Shown: piece by piece, positions 5,711-11,883 of the stretch
Layout: each line of letters opens with the position of its first letter
How positions within the stretch are numbered: position 1 is the stretch's first letter
Notes under the pieces: model-generated
What the model was told of the DNA's origin: nothing
What the model saw: the letters and a program-made list of their open reading frames with translations, nothing else
The model's database searches: none
Program-made: the position numbers and the translations under genes
Assembly: GCA_903919625.1 (NCBI GenBank)
Contig: CAIXIZ010000084.1
Span: 1-11,883 of the forward strand
DNA: 11,883 nt
Origin: an uncultured Verrucomicrobiota bacterium
GTDB taxonomy: Bacteria; Verrucomicrobiota; Verrucomicrobiia; Opitutales; Opitutaceae
Reading direction: 5' to 3'

Positions 5711-6617
5711 GGCAGTCCTCCAGATTGATGGCGCCCGCCGGACATCCGCCACGACGGACGAACCGACCGATGCAACTCAGCCGCGTGCGCGGAAACACCC
5801 GACGCCAGGCCTTCAGGAAGGCCGCCCCATCCGTCTTGCCGGCCACGGCCAGCACCAGCTCGTAATCCTCCCCGTCACAGAGTGCCGCCCGCAGATCGCA
5901 ACCCGGCCGGCAGGGCAATGCCGCCGCGTCGAGCGCCGGTTCCGCGCCGGCCGGGGTGAGCGCATGCAGGTCTTTCGCCAGCCCATCACTCACATCGAGC
6001 ATGGCCCGCACCTCGGGCCGGCCGGCCAGCCAGGCTCCTTCGGCCAGCCGGGGAGCAAAACGGTAATGGTGCCCGCTCGCCAGACTGCCGCCGAGCCGGC
6101 CCGTCACGAAAATCCAGTCCCCCAGCCGCGCGCCAGTCCGCGTGACCACGCGAGGTCCGGCCGGCACCCCGACGAGGGTGAGGGTGGCCACGATGCCGCC
6201 GTCATGCCGCGCCACATCGCCTCCCACCACCGGCACGCGGTGGCGACGGCTGACCGCCGCCAATCCGCGAAAAAACCCCTCCAGCCAGTCCAGCCGCACG
6301 TGCGGGCCGAGGGCGAGCGCCACCACCGCCGCACGGGGCCGGCCGCCCATCGCCGCAATGTCACTTAAGTTGCGCTTGAACAATTTTTCGCCGACGCCGC
6401 GTGGCGGCACCTTGTCGTCGAAGTGTTCGCCATAAATCACGGGATCCACCGTGAGGAGCAACCGTCCGGGGCATGGCGGCAACACAGCACAGTCGTCCCC
6501 CATGCCAAATGGAGCGCGGGGCGATGCCGGACCCAGCCAGCGGCTGATGGCCGCAATCAGTCCCGTCTCACCGAGGGCGGCGACCGAGGCGGAACGGCGT
6601 TGGGTGAAAGGATGCAC
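5688..6617 (-). CDS. thiL: thiamine-monophosphate kinase ThiL
   Basis: 309 residues; phosphorylates thiamine monophosphate with ATP to give thiamine diphosphate, the last step of cofactor synthesis. It belongs to the PurM/SelD-like ATP-binding fold. Signatures: LGETGLI (15-21), MGDDCAVL (39-46) for metal and phosphate binding, KRNLSDIAAMGGRP (81-94), VVGGD (130-134), LDVSDGL (207-213) and GEDYEL (249-254). Length is normal and no motif is missing. The start is GTG at 6617, 8 bases after the stop of the CPBP gene; no Shine-Dalgarno is seen, so reinitiation from the upstream gene is plausible. Its last 23 bases overlap tsaE. No other thiamine gene is in the window. Confidence 0.94.
   Translation of the reverse strand: MHPFTQRRSASVAALGETGLIAAISRWLGPASPRAPFGMGDDCAVLPPCPGRLLLTVDPVIYGEHFDDKVPPRGVGEKLFKRNLSDIAAMGGRPRAAVVALALGPHVRLDWLEGFFRGLAAVSRRHRVPVVGGDVARHDGGIVATLTLVGVPAGPRVVTRTGARLGDWIFVTGRLGGSLASGHHYRFAPRLAEGAWLAGRPEVRAMLDVSDGLAKDLHALTPAGAEPALDAAALPCRPGCDLRAALCDGEDYELVLAVAGKTDGAAFLKAWRRVFPRTRLSCIGRFVRRGGCPAGAINLEDCHGFEHLR
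5717..5721 (-). promoter_or_regulatory. Shine-Dalgarno for tsaE, inside thiL
   Basis: GGAGG on the minus strand, six bases before the tsaE ATG at 5710. It decides the start and is the only strong Shine-Dalgarno I found in the window. It lies in the last codons of thiL, so ribosomes finishing thiL pass directly over it. Confidence 0.85.
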
Positions 6618-6625
6618 GTTCGGAC

Positions 6626-7426
6626 TTATTTTGGTGGATCAAGCAGGAGAATCAGAACCGTGTGCAAGTTAAACAACGCATGGGCCGCCATCGGCACGGC
6701 CAGGTTGCCGGTGCGCTCATAGGCCAGCTCCAGCACGATGCCAAACAGCAGCAGCGGGGCAAAAGCCGTGAGCCCATGCAACGAGGCCCAGACCGCCGCC
6801 GGCAGGAGCAGCGCACCCCAGCGAGGCAGCCGCCCGCGGGCATAGCGAAACACCACCCCACGAAACACCAGCTCTTCCGCCACCGGGGCGAGCATCACCG
6901 CCACGACGGCCATCGCCAGCTGTGCGCCCACCGTATCCAGCCGCAAATACACCTCCACCACTTCCTGCAGCTCTGCCGTCAGGCCGGCCCGCTCCAAGAG
7001 GTATTGCCAGGCGAACGCGACGCTACCGACCAACGGAAAGGCAATCAGAAACACCGCCGCACCGGCATTCATGAACCCTGCCCGGGGCAGTTCCAGGCGT
7101 GTGTCACGGGGCCACCGGTTGCGATGAAAAGCGGCGCAACCGGCGATAAGACCCAGTGGCAGAGCCGCGCCGCCAACAATCATCCGCAGGTCACTACCCA
7201 GCCTGAACAGGGCCGCGCCACCTCCCGCCACGAGCATTGCCAGATAGCCGGCGACAAAAACGCCCCAGACCAGGAGCGCGAAATCCACCGGGGCAATCTC
7301 CCATCGCGCCAGCTGCGAACCGCCACGGCCGCCAGCCCGTTCCACGACAAACCGGCAAAGCAGGGCCAGCCCGGCCAGGGAGAGCGCCAGCTCAATCGCA
7401 TCCACGATTGGAAAGGGTTGGGTCAT
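6626..7426 (-). CDS. CPBP-family intramembrane glutamic protease (CAAX/Rce1-like)
   Basis: 266 residues, strongly hydrophobic, with about seven or eight predicted membrane segments. The three CPBP motifs are in order: EELVFRG with E184, E185 and R189; WASLHG with H217; and HALFNLH with H249 and N253. These form the catalytic site in Rce1-type proteases, so the enzyme should be active. The substrate is unknown; bacterial members process membrane or exported peptides, act in bacteriocin immunity or scaffold other proteins, and nothing nearby indicates a bacteriocin. ATG at 7426 is the only sensible start; no Shine-Dalgarno. The gap from the upstream hypothetical gene is 28 bases and to thiL 8 bases, so it sits in the same transcription unit. 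Confidence 0.9.
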   Translation of the reverse strand: MTQPFPIVDAIELALSLAGLALLCRFVVERAGGRGGSQLARWEIAPVDFALLVWGVFVAGYLAMLVAGGGAALFRLGSDLRMIVGGAALPLGLIAGCAAFHRNRWPRDTRLELPRAGFMNAGAAVFLIAFPLVGSVAFAWQYLLERAGLTAELQEVVEVYLRLDTVGAQLAMAVVAVMLAPVAEELVFRGVVFRYARGRLPRWGALLLPAAVWASLHGLTAFAPLLLFGIVLELAYERTGNLAVPMAAHALFNLHTVLILLLDPPK

Positions 7427-7454
7427 GCCGCACCACGCTCGCAGGCTGGACGGT

Positions 7455-8579
7455 TCATTTCAAGGGCCGCAATGCCACGCCCTGCGGACAGCTGCCCCCG
7501 GCGACAACAAACTGCGCACGGCAACGCGGACAATAGGCGCAGCTCGCCGCACCATCGGGCTCCGGGGGCACAAACAGGCGGGCAATGTCCACCGACTCAC
7601 GTTTTAACAGCACCTCCAGCTCTTCCCCCAGCGTGCGGCGATACCAGGTCAGGATCTCTTCTGCCAGCGGTTCCCCGCCAGCCGGGGCGAGAGGCCAGCG
7701 AAGGTCGGCGAGCGCGTTGAACACCAACTCATCGCGGGCAGCAGGCGGCGCCACGGCCAGCGCAACCGCCACCGGATGGGACGGAGGAAACCAGCTGGCA
7801 CCGAGCAGGGCACGCAGCCGCAATGCACCCGGCGGATACAAAAGCACTCCCAGCAGAGGACTCGGGGGCGGCGGCGTTTCCCGAATGAACCGGACCAGAT
7901 GGCGCCGCTCCCACCAAGCCAGGCCGACGGACAAGCAATGCAACCCAAGCAGGCCAACGGCGAACTCTGGCAGCGTAACTGCGCCACTTTCGGGCAGCCG
8001 GCTGAGAAATGACAGCGAGATGAGGACCGTCCCTGCCAATGTCAGCCCGTTGCCAAGCACCAGCCCGGCGGTACGCGCCCGCAATACTGTTGCCCGTCGG
8101 CGCAGGTGCGCGGGCCGGAGCCAAAGACGCAGCCGAACCCGGAGCAATATAGCGCGGGCCTCCGGCGAAAGCGGGGCGCAGGCGCCGGCGAGCGCCAGCA
8201 GATCACTGGCCGTGAACAACGGGGTCGCGGCACAGAATGGTCTCCCATTTACCACCAGCTGGCCGGCCTCCTCGCTGACGCTGGCAATTTCCTCCCAGCG
8301 CCAGGCCTGGACCACCGCGGGTGTCGCGGCGGGCCGGGCGGCGGATCCGGCCGGCCAGTTGCACAGGCCCGCGGGCGAAAACGCCACCGGCAGGTCGTCG
8401 GCCATCACCCGCCAGCCGCCGGGCCAGGGACTGAGGCCGTGCCAGCGCCGTAATACGGGCCAGGCGTGGCGTCCGCCCAGCCAGCTCACGAAACTGAACC
8501 GGGCCCGGCGGCCAACCCAGGCACCATCGATCAGCGTCAGCGCCCAAAAAACTGTGACAAGCAAAGCGTGGTCGGACAT
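7455..8579 (-). CDS. hypothetical membrane protein with C-terminal cysteine cluster
   Basis: 374 residues, family not recognised. A hydrophobic N-terminus (residues 4-20) is followed by a soluble stretch of about 130 residues, then an Arg-rich segment (LRVRLRLWLRPAHLRRR) and two probable membrane helices near 172-190 and 205-222. A soluble C-terminal half follows, rich in Pro/Leu/Ala. The last 28 residues carry four cysteines, C347, C350, C353 and C364 (C-x2-C-x2-C-x10-C). The segment resembles a zinc ribbon whose second knuckle has lost one Cys (CPQG in place of CPxCG), with C347 perhaps substituting. ATG at 8579 is preferred over TTG at 8585. It is first in a close group with the CPBP protease, thiL and tsaE, so a link with the protease is possible; no function is proposed. 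Confidence 0.75.
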   Translation of the reverse strand: MSDHALLVTVFWALTLIDGAWVGRRARFSFVSWLGGRHAWPVLRRWHGLSPWPGGWRVMADDLPVAFSPAGLCNWPAGSAARPAATPAVVQAWRWEEIASVSEEAGQLVVNGRPFCAATPLFTASDLLALAGACAPLSPEARAILLRVRLRLWLRPAHLRRRATVLRARTAGLVLGNGLTLAGTVLISLSFLSRLPESGAVTLPEFAVGLLGLHCLSVGLAWWERRHLVRFIRETPPPPSPLLGVLLYPPGALRLRALLGASWFPPSHPVAVALAVAPPAARDELVFNALADLRWPLAPAGGEPLAEEILTWYRRTLGEELEVLLKRESVDIARLFVPPEPDGAASCAYCPRCRAQFVVAGGSCPQGVALRPLK

Positions 8580-8697
8580 GGGCAATCAGGCGGAGCAGTA
8601 GGCCGGCCAGGGCGGAATGTCCTCACCCTGCCCGCCTGGGCCGAGGAGGAGAAGGACGCCATCCTGGCAGTTTCGACCGGCAGGCAACCGCACCATT

Positions 8698-9585
8698 TCA
8701 GGCGCGACCTGTGATTTTTTTCCACATTTTAATGAAGTAACCGCCGATGGCGGCGAGGGCGACGAAGATCAATTTGCCAAATTTGGCGAGCAGCAGCCCC
8801 AATTTGGCAAACAGGCCGGCCTTGGCGGCCAGCACCCCGGCGCCGCCGAGCACCAGAGCGCCCAAACCGTAGGCGGCGATCCTGTCTCCCGATTTGAACT
8901 CCGAGTATTTCTGGCCCGGGACGAAGCCGAAGTTTGAGGCCAGCAGGGCGTCGGTGGCAATCTCGTCGGCCCTGAAGCTGTTGTTGCCGGTGACCATAGT
9001 GACATTCATCACTCCGCCCCGCCCGAGCAGGCGAACGCTCTCGTTGATAAAAGTGCCGGCAAAATTGTCCCGTGAGGTCGCGAGATTGATCGCCCATTTC
9101 AAGTGGTTGGTCTTGTCGTCGTAGTGTGGCGGCGTGGTCCAGCCGGTGATTTTCAGCGTGTCCCAACCGCGCTCTTTGCGGCTCGCGTTGGCCTGCTCCT
9201 GTCCGGCGCTCAGGGAGGACAGGAGCTTGGCGGCGTCGAGCTGGTTTTTCTCGTCGTCCTTGATGTAGCCTGAGTCTTTGTAGTCGAAGAACAGCATCCA
9301 GCTACGCGCCCCCACCAGCACCCCGACTTCGCCGCCCGTCAGGTCATTTTTGGTGAGCTCGTAAAATTTTTGGAGCCCGGCTTCGCCGACGAAGCCACAG
9401 CCCTCCGGCACCTTGAGCTCGGCGGTCCGGCCAAGCGGCACGGTGGCCGGTCCCCGGACCAGCCTGACGCCGGCGGCCTCCAATGTGTCAAGCCGGCTGG
9501 GCGCGGGCGCATCCGCCGCGTGGATCGCAACCAGCGGAAAGAGACAGGCGAGCAATGCGAGGGCGTGGCGGCGGGCGATTTTCAT
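8698..9585 (-). CDS. DUF2167 family membrane protein
   Basis: 295 residues. An N-terminal signal peptide ends near A23 (VAIHA then ADA). A soluble exported domain has the family pattern: GWTTPPHYDDKTNHLKWA near 148-165, a Y-D-x-G-Y-like DYKDSGYIKDDE near 101-112, and FGFVPGQKYSEFKSGDRIAAYGL. The C-terminus is hydrophobic with a Gly/Ala/Leu/Lys-rich segment (about 240-285) and a basic tail, KMWKKITGRA. DUF2167 proteins are predicted membrane-anchored proteins of unknown function. The ATG at 9585 lies 39 bases after the pyrC stop, suggesting readthrough from pyrBC; an AGGA is present but too close to the ATG to be a normal Shine-Dalgarno. A 112-118-base spacer separates it from the next gene. 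Confidence 0.85.
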   Translation of the reverse strand: MKIARRHALALLACLFPLVAIHAADAPAPSRLDTLEAAGVRLVRGPATVPLGRTAELKVPEGCGFVGEAGLQKFYELTKNDLTGGEVGVLVGARSWMLFFDYKDSGYIKDDEKNQLDAAKLLSSLSAGQEQANASRKERGWDTLKITGWTTPPHYDDKTNHLKWAINLATSRDNFAGTFINESVRLLGRGGVMNVTMVTGNNSFRADEIATDALLASNFGFVPGQKYSEFKSGDRIAAYGLGALVLGGAGVLAAKAGLFAKLGLLLAKFGKLIFVALAAIGGYFIKMWKKITGRA

Positions 9586-9624
9586 TTCCTATTGGGTGGG
9601 GGAATGAATGGTCCAGTGCAACCC

Positions 9625-10917
9625 TCAGACTGAGATTTTGCCGTCCGCGTAAACCACCCGGCCGGCGACCAGGGTGGTTTTGACCCGGCCGGTGAGCGTC
9701 TGGCCGTGCCATGGGGAGTTTCGTGATTTGCTGAAACCGGCCCTGGCATCGTAGCGCCAGGCCTCGTCAGGATCAAACAGACAGACATCGGCCACGGCAC
9801 CCGGGGCCAGCGTGCCGGCGGGAAGCTTCATGATCTCGGCCGGACGGCAGGTGAGAAGGCCGATGACCTGGGCCAGCTTGAATTTGCTTTTCCGCCCCAA
9901 CACCTCGAGCGCGACCGCCAGCGCCGTCTCAAGCCCCAGGACACCGTTGGGCGCGTAGTCGAACTCCCGGTCCTTCTCGTCGGGCGTATGCGGAGCATGG
10001 TCGGTGCCGATGCAGTCGAGCGTGCCGTCGCGCAACCCGCCGATGAGCGCTCGGCGGTCGGCCTCGGTCCGCAATGGCGGGTTCATCTTGAAGTTGGTGT
10101 CATAGCCGGCCAGGCATTCATCGGTGAATGCCAGGTGATGCGGGGTGGCCTCGGCCGTCACGCGGGCGCCACGGGCCTTGGCCCGGCGGATGATCTCCAC
10201 GGAAAAACGCGAGGAGATGTGCTGGAGATGGACGTGCGCGCCGGTGGACTCGCTGAGGATCACATTGCGTGCGACAATGATGTCCTCGGCGGCATGCGGC
10301 CAGCCGCGCAGGCCGAGCCGGGTGGACATCACGCCCTCATTCATCACTGCGCCCCTGGTCATGGCCGCATCCTGGCAATGGTCCATCACCGGCAGGTCAA
10401 ACATCTTGGCGTATTCGAGCGCGCGGCGCATCAGCTCGTTGGACTGGACGCAGTCGCCGTCGTCCGTGATGGCCACCACCCCGGCGCGCTTGAGCGAGCC
10501 GATGGGGGCGAGGGACTCGCCCTTCATGCCCACCGTGATGCAGCCCGTGGGGTAGACATGGACGACTGCCCCACGGGCGGCGGCGTCATTGATGAACTGC
10601 ACCGTGCCCGCGTTGTCCGCCGGCGGGGAGGTGTTGGGCATGCACACTACCGAGGTAAATCCGCCAGCCGCGGCGGCCTGGGAGCCGCTCGCGATGGATT
10701 CCTTGTGGGTCTGGCCCGGCTCGCGGAAATGGACGTGGATATCCACCAGGCCGGGACAGGCGACCAGCCCGCGCGCATCGATTTTTTTTGCGCGCTTTTT
10801 TTCGACTGCCGACAGCGAAGGGACAAATTTGCCGTCGCGGATGAAAAGGCCGCCAACCGCGTCGCGTTGCGCGGCGGGGTCGATGACCCGGGCGTGGCTG
10901 ATCCAGAGGGAAGGCAT
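9625..10917 (-). CDS. pyrC: dihydroorotase (class I)
   Basis: 430 residues; cyclises N-carbamoyl-aspartate to dihydroorotate, the third step of pyrimidine synthesis. Amidohydrolase fold with the class I pattern: metal site HVHFREPG (H61, H63), D153 in DDGDC, H180 (VMDHCQD), H233 (HLQHIS) and D306 in GTDHAPH. This ligand set lies at almost the same numbers as in the Aquifex aeolicus enzyme, where Asp153 takes the place of a carboxylated lysine and the enzyme works as a complex with aspartate carbamoyltransferase. That fits the adjacent pyrB. Full length; ATG at 10917 gives the standard N-terminus SLWISHARVIDP. Two long A runs of 7 and 8 lie in codons 39-46. An 89-base spacer separates it from pyrB. 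Confidence 0.95.
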   Translation of the reverse strand: MPSLWISHARVIDPAAQRDAVGGLFIRDGKFVPSLSAVEKKRAKKIDARGLVACPGLVDIHVHFREPGQTHKESIASGSQAAAAGGFTSVVCMPNTSPPADNAGTVQFINDAAARGAVVHVYPTGCITVGMKGESLAPIGSLKRAGVVAITDDGDCVQSNELMRRALEYAKMFDLPVMDHCQDAAMTRGAVMNEGVMSTRLGLRGWPHAAEDIIVARNVILSESTGAHVHLQHISSRFSVEIIRRAKARGARVTAEATPHHLAFTDECLAGYDTNFKMNPPLRTEADRRALIGGLRDGTLDCIGTDHAPHTPDEKDREFDYAPNGVLGLETALAVALEVLGRKSKFKLAQVIGLLTCRPAEIMKLPAGTLAPGAVADVCLFDPDEAWRYDARAGFSKSRNSPWHGQTLTGRVKTTLVAGRVVYADGKISV

Positions 10918-11006
10918 GGTTGAATGATCGTTTTCGTGCTCCGTTCTCTTACTCGTTCTCGGGTTGGGAAGTCATGGTGGGTCGGCCGAATCGTGAACGA
11001 TTGGGG
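10918..11006. other. pyrB-pyrC spacer
   Basis: 89 bases without a supportable gene. On the minus strand the hexamer AGAACG appears twice 12 bases apart (around 10940-10960), and a small inverted repeat aatcg/cgatt lies at 10989-11002. Neither is convincing as a terminator or a promoter. Confidence 0.4.
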
Positions 11007-11883
11007 TCAGTCATTTGAGGTCCTGATCTTTTGCGGATCACCCCCCGCGCACAGATACAGCACGGCCATGCGGACAGCGATGCCATTGGTGACCTGCTCC
11101 AGGATCACGCTGTTTGCGCCGTCGGCCAGTTCGCTGTCAATCTCCACCCCGCGGTTGATCGGGCCGGGATGCATGATCAGCGCCTTGGGATCCAGCCATG
11201 AGGCCCGCGCGCGGTTGAGCCCGAACATCCCCGTGTATTCGCCGAGCGAGGGAAACATCCCCACCATCTGCCTTTCGTGCTGGATCCGCAGCAGCATCAC
11301 GACTTCGGCGCCGGCCAGCGCGCCGCGCAAATCATGGGAGACGGTCACCCCCAGCGCAGTGAACCAGTGGGGCACCAAGGTGGACGGGCCGACCACGGTG
11401 ACCGCCGCCCCGAGCTTGGTCAGGGCAGGGATGTTGGAGCGGGCCACCCGGCTGAACAGGATGTCGCCGAGGATGACCACCTTGCGCCCGCGCAGCCGGC
11501 CGAGGTGCTCCTGCATGGTGAACGTGTCGAGCAGGCCCTGCGTCGGATGCTCATGGGCGCCGTCGCCGGCGTTGATCACCGGTATGTCGAGCAGGCGGGA
11601 GAGATAGAGCGGTGAGCCGGCGGCGGCATGGCGCAAAATGATCATGTCGGCCCCGAGGGCGCGGATGTTCTCCGCCGTGTCACGGAGCGTCTCGCCCTTG
11701 GTGGTTGAGGAACTGGCGGCGTCGAACGCGATCACATCCGCGCTGAGCCGTTTCGCCGCCATCTCAAAGGCGAGACGAGTGCGGGTGCTCGGCTCCAGGA
11801 AGAGATTAACGATCGTTTGGCCGCGCAGCGCCGGGACGTTCTGCCGGCCGCCCGCGAGGATTTTTTTGAACGCGGCGGCGGTC
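11007..11883 (-). CDS. pyrB: aspartate carbamoyltransferase catalytic chain (5' end outside window)
   Basis: Transfers the carbamoyl group of carbamoyl phosphate to L-aspartate, the committed step of pyrimidine synthesis. The frame is open through the right edge of the window: the ATG at 11762 is internal, because the 40 codons before it encode NLFLEPSTRTRLAFE, the carbamoyl-phosphate-binding signature (STRTR). Further motifs: SSSTTKGETLRDT (the loop with catalytic Ser/Lys), DGAHEHPTQGLLD, GDILFSRVARSN and the aspartate-binding loop MHPGPINRGVEI. 291 residues are visible; compared with a usual 305-320, about 20-25 N-terminal residues lie outside. Nothing is broken. pyrC follows after 89 bases, and PyrB and PyrC may form a complex, as in Aquifex. 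Confidence 0.95.
   Translation of the reverse strand, partial: TAAAFKKILAGGRQNVPALRGQTIVNLFLEPSTRTRLAFEMAAKRLSADVIAFDAASSSTTKGETLRDTAENIRALGADMIILRHAAAGSPLYLSRLLDIPVINAGDGAHEHPTQGLLDTFTMQEHLGRLRGRKVVILGDILFSRVARSNIPALTKLGAAVTVVGPSTLVPHWFTALGVTVSHDLRGALAGAEVVMLLRIQHERQMVGMFPSLGEYTGMFGLNRARASWLDPKALIMHPGPINRGVEIDSELADGANSVILEQVTNGIAVRMAVLYLCAGGDPQKIRTSND

Noticed and set aside
6662..7720. Long plus-strand open frame opposite the CPBP gene
   Set aside because: Its Gln/Arg/His/Pro-rich translation is antisense to a gene with all three CPBP motifs.
7585..8601. Long plus-strand open frame opposite the hypothetical gene
   Set aside because: Ser/Arg/Pro-rich translation without domains, typical of an antisense shadow in GC-rich coding DNA. 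The minus-strand gene has membrane segments and a Cys cluster and fits the surrounding gene group.
9988..10923. Long plus-strand open frame opposite pyrC
   Set aside because: Antisense shadow of a gene with a complete dihydroorotase active site.
10949..10975. Eight-residue minus-strand ORF (MTSQPENE) between pyrB and pyrC as a leader peptide
   Set aside because: Too short to judge, no Shine-Dalgarno, no run of regulatory codons and no attenuator hairpins around it; a chance occurrence is likely.
10989..11002. Small inverted repeat aatcg-tgaa-cgatt after pyrB as a terminator
   Set aside because: Only five A/T-rich pairs and no T-run; pyrC directly downstream argues against termination.
1..11883. 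tRNA, rRNA, CRISPR array, transposase or toxin-antitoxin pair
   Set aside because: No cloverleaf, no regularly spaced long repeats, no DDE/tyrosine/serine recombinase motifs and no partner gene beside the XRE regulator were seen on either strand.

Overview
The window looks like a chromosomal segment of a GC-rich Gram-negative bacterium. Protein content suggests Verrucomicrobia, most likely an Opitutales/Opitutaceae relative. The grounds are the C-terminal DUF1552 remnant, the DUF2167 protein, the XRE family type, frequent TTG/GTG starts and the near absence of Shine-Dalgarno sequences. This assignment rests on recalled family distributions and was not tested by a search.

Layout. 1-235: no confident gene, perhaps the last codons of a gene entering from the left. 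236-1638 (+): a SOUL-type haem-binding lipoprotein followed 14 nt later by a DUF1295 membrane protein, a likely two-gene unit. 1639-2719: an accessory or scrambled patch. It holds a small two-HTH XRE regulator on the minus strand, bounded by a near-identical 19-bp direct repeat, with a hairpin just past its stop. Directly against the right-hand repeat lies an internal piece of comM (yifB), and this is joined in frame to the C-terminal end of an unrelated DUF1552 gene. Neither piece has its normal start. 2844-5263: a divergent pair, an M50 site-2-type membrane metalloprotease (-) and a sigma-54 response regulator (+), separated by a short region with GTTCCACC repeats in 15-bp phase. 5270-8579 (-): hypothetical membrane/Cys-cluster protein, CPBP intramembrane protease, thiL and tsaE, tightly packed, with tsaE starting inside the end of thiL. 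8698-11883 (-): pyrB (cut by the window edge), pyrC and a DUF2167 membrane protein.

How it fits together. pyrB and pyrC supply consecutive steps of de novo pyrimidine synthesis. thiL makes thiamine diphosphate and tsaE serves tRNA t6A modification; these are housekeeping functions that share a transcript by position and not by pathway. The regulator/protease pair may be a signalling unit, but its sensor kinase is not in the window. No tRNA, rRNA, CRISPR array or transposase was found. I do not see a convincing undescribed multi-gene system. The most unusual stretch is 1805-2716, where a repeat-bounded regulator gene abuts two fused gene remnants.
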